Source: Plectrocnemia conspersa (taxonomy: Eukaryota; Arthropoda; Insecta; Trichoptera; Polycentropodidae). From it: DNA of 64,000 nucleotides. Positions 57,720-64,000 of this stretch are shown here, one piece after another. The translations under genes and the position numbers were made by a program. Under the pieces are notes generated by a model, which was given only the letters and a program-made list of their open reading frames with translations, ran no database searches and was not told the DNA's origin. The stretch covers positions 62,001 through 126,000 of the forward strand of contig VTFK01000429.1 in NCBI GenBank assembly GCA_009617715.1, written 5' to 3'. How positions within the stretch are numbered: position 1 is the first letter of the stretch; each line of letters starts with the position of its first letter.

Positions 57720-58840
57720 ATCCTCAGTAGAGTCTCCAATTCGAGTAATCGAGTACTCGATACTCGAGTATTTTTGTCTATTTTTCAAGTACTTGATAAT
57801 CGAGTATTTTGAAAATTACTCGATTAATACTCGAAATTAAAAAATTTTGAAATATTTCAGAAACAAAAATAACTTTAACTCGGTCCGGTAAAGGTTAACG
57901 TCTTGCTTTTATTTGGCGTTTATGCCCGAAGTCCCGAGTTAGAGCGGTTACTATCAGGTATAATTTTTTCATAGTTCCATAGTTGCATAGTTCCGGTCGT
58001 CGGCTATGTTAGTGGGTACGACGGAGAAATTTCTTTTGTGTTTTCCGTTCGACAGTCCCGACTTATCTAATTCATGGCAATGAACAATATGAAATATCAA
58101 CAAAAATTTTTTTTAGGTTTTATGACTATGCAGTTGTAGCGTAAAGTGTTGTAAATTGTTTATACTGATCCCTCAGCTTAAAATATAAATCAAAACAATT
58201 GTGTGTTTTAAAGGCGTTTAAAGTAAAGTCAGTTCTTTGCGAACCGTTTAGCTCTAGAGTGAAAGGGATTCACCCAAATACATCTTCGAAGGATATAGAT
58301 TTAAATTCTTCGCATTAATCAGAAGGAGTAGAATATTGTACATTGTTAAGAAAAAAATCTATTCAAGAAGAATTACAAAATGCTATTTTGTCAATAGTCG
58401 AAGGAAATAAGAGAAAAGCAAAGAAGGGAATGAAAGAAGAGAACATAAAAAGAGAGTTCAAAAAATGTTATATCTATAAAAAGCGAACAGATATAAATTA
58501 GAAGCCTTATCCAACGCGTTAATGACAATAAGACCAACATCAACAGCAACGGAAAGGGTTTTTTCCATAACGGGAATAATAAAACCAAAGGTTAGCAGTA
58601 ATATTAAATTCGAGACACTTTTTGCATTATTGTTTTTAAAAAGTATGTTCGTGAAGTTAAAATAATTGTAAAAATTAACATACTGAGTATTTTATTTATT
58701 TATTTATATGTGCACGAATTTGAATAATAGCTATTTTGGTACATTTGGTAAATACTCGAAAGTACTCGAGTATTTTAAAATTTTAATATTCGATACTCGA
58801 GTAGTTGATGGTTCGAGTAATTGGAGACTCTAATCCTCAG
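57720..58840 (+). mobile_element. Non-autonomous hAT element, copy 2, with 8-bp target duplication
   Basis: The element spans 57728-58832 and is flanked by ATCCTCAG at 57720-57727 and 58833-58840. Ends, TACTCGAG-rich subterminal DNA and interior match copy 1 at 14866-15978, with only small insertions, deletions and substitutions. Two loci with different 8-bp duplications prove independent transposition of an already deleted element. Confidence 0.95.
58500..58665 (+). pseudogene. hAT transposase C-terminal dimerisation-domain fragment, copy 2
   Basis: The same fragment as in copy 1: RPTSTATERVFSITGIIKPK is intact, but an extra T in the run at 58617-58623 and the loss of an A downstream change the frame after FETLF, and translation stops at 58663-58665. 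Only this end of the transposase is present, so the element depends on a transposase from elsewhere. Catalytic residues and the BED finger are missing. Confidence 0.83.
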
Positions 58841-60009
58841 TAAAAGCATCAATACATTTTGAGCGTGACAAAATGCGTCGTTAAAACTTATAGACATTTA
58901 ACTCAAACTACGCGTCCAATACGGCAGACAATTACCATGCGCATCACAAATAGTAGTCTCAGTGTAATATTTTTATCACCCCTCATACATTTTCTAGAAA
59001 AATATTCATTGCTATATTGTGTCATACATGAATTTATAATTTTTCTCAACCCTTTAAAAGTAAAAAGTATGTTAAGATGCACTGAAATATTTCTCGACTT
59101 AGCACTTTGAGAACCGTTGTATAATTCTAACTTAAAGTCAACTTACTCGAGTCGAATTAGTATCGTTAAAAGCTAACTTAACTCAATTGCACGATTGACT
59201 TTTAAAACATAGGTACAGCGTACACTATACACTCTCCATCGAATTAGTCGCGTAAATCTTACACTTGAACTCCGACAGCTACCTCTATTAATTATTCGCC
59301 GGTTATAAAGTACGTATAAGTGCGCGGCGTTTCGAGCACATAAATATTAAAAGACGCATAAATATTATGAAGCCTATTTCGTCCATCGCATCGCGTGATT
59401 GTCGACGAAAGCTAAGACAAATGGCTCTCGTTGGGGGGGCACCGAGAACTCATTATTTGATCAATGTCCTACAAATTTTACCATAAATCAGACGAGTCAC
59501 CAGAACGAGCGTGACGGTATGCGAATGCTGGTGCATACTACATATCTTATACGTTCATTTATTAATCCAACCGATCCTAATGACGGCCGCAGAAGAACAC
59601 TCCATCACTGGGCCTAGGTATCTGGTAGTATCTGTTATGTATCTGGTCGGTCCCACACGGTTGCGTCACCTGGCATTCCTATGCGCAGCTGGCTGGATAG
59701 TGGAGACAAGTCGGCGTCTTGTCTTTGGACCAAAGTTAATCTCGTGCCTCATGGCTGGTTTGTTGAGTAAGAGTCGCGGAAGTATAACTAACTAGCCGGC
59801 ACCTTAAAGACGTCATTGAAGTTTAATTGTGGTGCTAATAAGCCGCTCGGATGAGACCTCCCACATTGCATTTTTAAATTATTTCTATACGAGAGAACAT
59901 TTTTAATTCCATTTTTAAGAGAATATATCTGCGCAACTATAACAAGCAGTAAAACAAATAAATATTGCTGTGTAGCAGTCAAACGATTACGATATAAGAT
60001 AATTAAATA
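58841..60009. other. G+C-richer stretch, then AT-rich spacer, no gene recognised
   Basis: 58860-59830 is more balanced in composition than most of the window. The longest frame (plus 59511-59795, about 94 codons) contains hydrophobic and arginine-rich stretches but no domain I recognise; splice-site-like words exist but do not define an exon. Confidence 0.35.
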
Positions 60010-60523
60010 ACAATAAAAAAATATTATTAGTACATGTCCAATATTAAATATTCAATAAATAATATAATACATAACCTAATAATATGCAATTAATTGCATA
60101 TTAAGTCTAAATTTAGGACAAAATTACTCTAAAGTTGCATTTTTTCTGTATTTATATCATTTTCTGTATTACTAAAATATCACTCTCGTCAGCAATAAGA
60201 AGTTTTAATCTTTATCAAAAGTATTTTACTGATTTTCCACAAATATTTTCCAAAGGCCTATGATAAATCTTAAAAATATTTCAGCTGCACAATAGTAATT
60301 TTTTAATATAGTTAAATCTTGGTTTTTATATTTAATCTACGTTTTTTAAACTTTGTTCTGATTTTAAAAATAATATTATTATTATTTTAATTAAGACCTT
60401 AGAGCAAATCCTGCGAATATGCATTTAAAAAATATGCAATTAATTGCATATTATTAGGTTATGTATTATATTATTTATTGAATATTTAATATTGGACATG
60501 TACTAATAATATTTTTTTATTGT
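60010..60523. mobile_element. Element with perfect 93-bp inverted ends
   Basis: Arms 60010-60102 and 60431-60523 are exact reverse complements over 93 bp, starting ACAATAAAAAAATATTATTA. Each arm ends inside with the palindrome ATGCAATTAATTGCAT. A 5-bp direct repeat AAATA stands on both outer sides (60005-60009 and 60524-60528), a possible target duplication, although in such AT-rich DNA it could be chance. The interior (from 60103) resembles the subterminal sequence at 61137-61240 next to the Tc1-like fossil: TAAGT, AAATTTAG, CAAAATTA, CTAAA, TTGC. No coding capacity. Confidence 0.75.
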
Positions 60524-61103
60524 AAATATTAAGTACTGTTGAGCAAAAATTGAAAACATATATTTTTGAGAATCCTTGGATTTTTTCAGCTTTTGAAATC
60601 ACCCGCATTGCATAAGAATAGCTATATATGTATTATAAAATCAGTGCTTAAAATTATGTGAATTGATATTTTTTAATATATAGGGGCTAAATCTTTAGAG
60701 CCAATTTTTTGATAACAATATTTTTGGCTATATAGCAAACACAGCTTTTACATTTATTTTTAAATGATAACGCCCCTCTAACTAGAGTGAATAAAAATAA
60801 TATTCTATTGAATTACTTTGTTACAGTTTTTGGTAAGACATAAGCTGATTTACAATACATCTTTAAATATGAATAATTAATTTGAAATTATGCTAACTTG
60901 GTTAAATTTGTTTGAACGCCTATTTATAGAATTGAATAGTAAACATTACAAAATTATTTAGCTATAATTTAAAAAATAGTTTTTGGAATTCAATTTTCTT
61001 ATAAAAAATCGCAAAAATATATGCATATCAAAGATAAAATCTTATATTAATATATTTATATATATTTTAACATTTGAATCATAATATAGTAGCAGTTAAT
61101 CGT
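60524..61103. other. Very AT-rich spacer
   Basis: No gene or repeat structure recognised. Confidence 0.5.
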
Positions 61104-61240
61104 ATAGGACATTCCCAAAATTACTGTGAACCGCTACATTAAGTTGAAATTTAGATCAAAATTATCCTAAAATTGCTGATTTTTCATTATTTTATTAGTA
61201 ATACATCTAAACAAGATTAAAACTATTTAATTATTAAATA
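61104..61240 (-). mobile_element. 3' end of the Tc1-like element
   Basis: ATTCCCAAAATTACTGTGAACC (split: ATTCCCAAAATTACTG, TGAACC) has the form of the inner terminal repeat of insect Tc1-like elements (a CCCAAAATTAATGTGAAC-type word). It lies about 200 bp beyond the end of the transposase fossil. Positions 61137-61240 are similar to the interior of the inverted-repeat element at 60103-60200. The opposite end was not found. Confidence 0.5.
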
Positions 61241-61439
61241 TTAAAATAATTATTTTCCATAAGAAATTCAATTAATAACATTTGTACTTGTAATCGAAAA
61301 ATATTTAAGTAAATATTAAAAATTTAAAAACAACGAAACAATATTAAATTGAAAATATTACCTTTAATTTTCTGTACAGTAACTTCTTGTCATTAAAATA
61401 GCCTTTTAACGGTTTGGCAATTACTATTAAATTCTGGCA

Positions 61440-62292
61440 TTTTGCTGCTGGAATCAGCTTCCACTTATTTTTTACAATATGACACCTTTTTGTCCTTAAT
61501 CTTATATTTCAAGCACTGCCATAAATGTTCAATTAGATTTAAGTCAGGGCTGCACGATTTCCACTCAAAGACGTCCATAATATTGTCTTTAAAGCTTTTT
61601 GACCTAATTTTTCGTGCTTCGTGTCAATGTTCTGTTGAAAAACTTATTTATTTAATAGATTTTCTTTAGCAAATGGTAACATTATGCATTCAATAATATC
61701 CACATACACTTTCTGGTTCCGAATTTTTTAATCTATCTAGCACCACGCCAATATATACAACCCCATACTATGATACTTTCCTCTGCTTCCTTAATTGTTT
61801 TTATGGTATATCTTGGATTAAGCTCTTCATTCACAAATCGTCACACATATCGCCTTCCATCAGAGCCTATTATATTAAATTTACACTCACCATTAAACAA
61901 ATTATTTTTCTAATCTGAGATTATCTAATTAATATGATTTTTGGCAAAATTAACTCGTTTTACTGGTTGTCTTTTTTGACATTGCAACTTATAAATTTTG
62001 ATTTTTCCATGCAAATTTAATATTTCCTTTCTTATATCTACAGTAGTTTTTCTTTAGAATTTCTAAATATTTTTCGATCCAAACGTACAGAAGTTTTTGT
62101 CGCATTTTTGTTATGATTTTGTGACGTTTTCACGTGCTTTATATTTTTCAAAATATTTTAAGGCATTATAAACTTGATTTCTAGCAATATTTAGGTTTTC
62201 TGATATGCTTTTAACTGACCAGTACTTGTTTTATTTTAAGTTTACAACTAATTTCCGTTTTTACTGATCACAGTGGGTAGCTCACCCCATAT
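61440..62292 (-). pseudogene. Tc1-like transposase, degraded
   Basis: On the minus strand the fossil opens near 62290 with a helix-turn-helix-like segment (SVKSISENLNIARNQVYNAL), followed by KRQPVKRVNFAKNHIN. The catalytic domain follows: FNGECKFNIIGSDGRRYV, EESIIVWGCIYWRGA, FQQNIDTKH and FEWKSCSPDLNLIEHLW (about 61520-61560). Family members read FSDE-KFN, QDNDPKH and SPDLNPIENLW at these places. Here the first catalytic aspartate is glycine and the second is asparagine; only the final glutamate remains. Several stops and frame changes occur. The order of motifs is complete, so the whole gene was once present. It cannot be active. Confidence 0.9.
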
Positions 62293-64000
62293 TAAATTTA
62301 TTTTATTTTATGATTTTGCTCTATTTAAATACGCTATTTAATTATATTTTAAATAACTAAATTTAATCACAATAATTAGATTAATTTAATCTCAAATACT
62401 CCCTCTTAATGGTGAGCTCATGTCATGTAATATTTATAGGATATGACTCGAGAAAAGCAATAAACTTAGAGTTTTAATGAATACCATTCGAAGTGAGCTT
62501 AAGACCTGTTAGATGGATATATTTGCTAGTAGTTTTAACCTTTTCCTCAAATCTGTGATTTTATTACGCAATATTTTAACCTTTATGTAAAAAAAATACC
62601 ATGTCGTCAAAAATGTTCTATTCGTTTGACTGCCACTGTACAAATCTTCATCAGCAATAACTTCCCATTTTTTACAAAAGGGTCGAAGTTGATTCAAGCA
62701 TTGGATTGTACCAACATACGCATAAATCAAGATGTATTCAACTCTTTTCTAAAGCTGCGTTGACACGTTGACAGTAGCTTGATATGTTTAAAATTTACAC
62801 GTCGTTTATACGTGTCATTAGTAAAAAAATTTGCTGGACCTTAGTTATTTTTTTTTTATTTTATTTACCTTGATAATAGATAATTTTTACAAAATTACTT
62901 AGATGATTTAACTCGCGAGTCATTTAAACGATCGTAAATAGCTGCCGATTGTCGAAATAATATTTCACCCCTTCATAAATTCCTTAAGGGTCCAACCTAA
63001 GTCCTCTGCTCTTTAAATGTATTTGATCAGTTGCGAACTCTTTCTCTCTACAGTGTGATTTAAATTCTTTATAGAGATATCCTTCCGGCAACCGTCTGTC
63101 CTTTAGTGTCGTAAAGTGCCATACTGCGTCATTTTCTCGATCCCGTTTGCCATCAAATTATTCTGGCTAGAGAAACTTCCACTAAAGATCTTGAAATCAC
63201 TTTGGAGAGCAAGTGGAGGTTCTCTCTACACGTAAACAACGATTGCGAAGAATCTTCTAATATGACTTTGTTCTGAAAAACGTATTAGTAATAATACAAT
63301 GTATAGATTTTTCACTATTGTGACGCAGTGTGGTAAACTGTTAATTTTAATTTAAATAAATACATTAAATTTCTACGCTCAATGCACTAAGAACCATTAG
63401 CATATTTATTAATTTTAGTATCTAGCTATTTTTGCTACTCAAAGGATCTTTACTCTGAAAAATCGTTAGCAGTGTAGTAAAAGCTAATGAATATTTGTTA
63501 TATTGTTTTTCTCCAGTAATCTGTTTTTTTTTTAATTTATTGTACTAAAGATAATTTACTTACTGTCATTTAAATAAATGAACTCAGTCAATTTACCTAG
63601 CACGAGTGTACTAAAAACGTGTCAATGCAGTTTTATTGTGCTAAAAAATCAGCGCAAGGCTAACGTAAGATGCATAAAAAATATATGTTTTTTTATCAAA
63701 TTATTATAGAGTAAAGCTTAAAAACGTTTTATTAATAACGTATAAGTCTTTCGAAATTTTTTTTAAGTTTAATAGGAAGGAAAATTAATTACCAAACCTC
63801 TATATGGTCACTTCATTATATTTTAATTGTTAAGGTCACTTCATTATATTTTAATTGTATAAAACGATTTATTAATTAAATTAAAGAAATTAATTTTAGT
63901 TCCTTGCTATCTTCATTTAATAATCTTTATCATAACCTTTTTATTGGCAATGATTAAAAATTGCTTTCACAATTTACACAATAAATAAAATTAATTATCC
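62293..64000. other. AT-rich sequence with a short tandem repeat, no gene recognised
   Basis: GGTCACTTCATTATATTTTA with ATTGT occurs twice with a 28-bp step (63806 and 63834). A more complex stretch lies at about 62930-63260. No domain was seen in any frame, including the minus frame 62509-62730. Confidence 0.45.

Noticed and set aside
59511..59795. Plus-strand frame of 94 codons as an exon
   Set aside because: No recognisable domain, no convincing splice sites and overlap with another frame; kept only as part of a spacer entry.

Overview
The window looks like nuclear DNA from an arthropod, most likely an insect. It is very A+T-rich (about 70% by eye), has long homopolymers and no operon-like gene packing, and carries degenerate DNA transposons of the hAT, piggyBac, Tc1/mariner and pogo/Tigger groups plus traces of non-LTR retrotransposons and tRNA-derived SINEs. 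The order or species cannot be fixed from the sequence. I recognise no host exon, no rRNA and no intact tRNA gene. The window reads as a gene desert or a very long intron.

Layout. 1-10.3 kb: AT-rich sequence with a tRNA-like SINE (1580), a piggyBac-type TTAA-flanked MITE (4091-4532) and a large foldback element whose arm has been amplified in tandem (about 4850-5915). 10.3-21.4 kb: an internally deleted Tigger element (10281-11510), a non-autonomous hAT with TACTCGAG-rich ends (14858-15986) and an almost full-length but frameshifted BED-finger hAT (19311-21432). 21.4-34.3 kb: mostly unique AT-rich DNA with G+C-richer islands, two SINE fragments, a non-LTR reverse-transcriptase scrap (29.5 kb), a piggyBac transposase fossil (32.1-33.0 kb) and a second piggyBac-type MITE (33.8-34.3 kb). 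34.3-45.4 kb: a SINE, a Tigger-like end, a tandem array with a unit of about 139 bp, a hAT C-terminal fossil, a poly(A) retroposon with a clear target-site duplication (41282-41671) and the second foldback element (about 44870-45425). 45.4-64 kb: an inverted pair of GC-rich repeat fragments, scattered mariner and hAT ends, a possible TIR-bounded element (55726-56624), the second TACTCGAG hAT (57720-58840), a perfect 93-bp inverted repeat (60010-60523) and a Tc1-like transposase fossil (61.4-62.3 kb).

How the parts relate. Nothing here forms a pathway. The functional content is a set of dead or non-autonomous transposons, several in two related copies: foldback at 4850 and 44870; TACTCGAG hAT at 14866 and 57728; piggyBac MITE at 4095 and 33830; 14699 and 42634; 38658 and 56226; 45600 and 49100. 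The best candidates for something new are the foldback family with internal tandem amplification, the perfect 93-bp inverted repeat, and the tandem array beside a hAT fossil. G+C-richer, more complex islands between transposons may be conserved regulatory DNA of a distant gene, but this cannot be tested without comparison.
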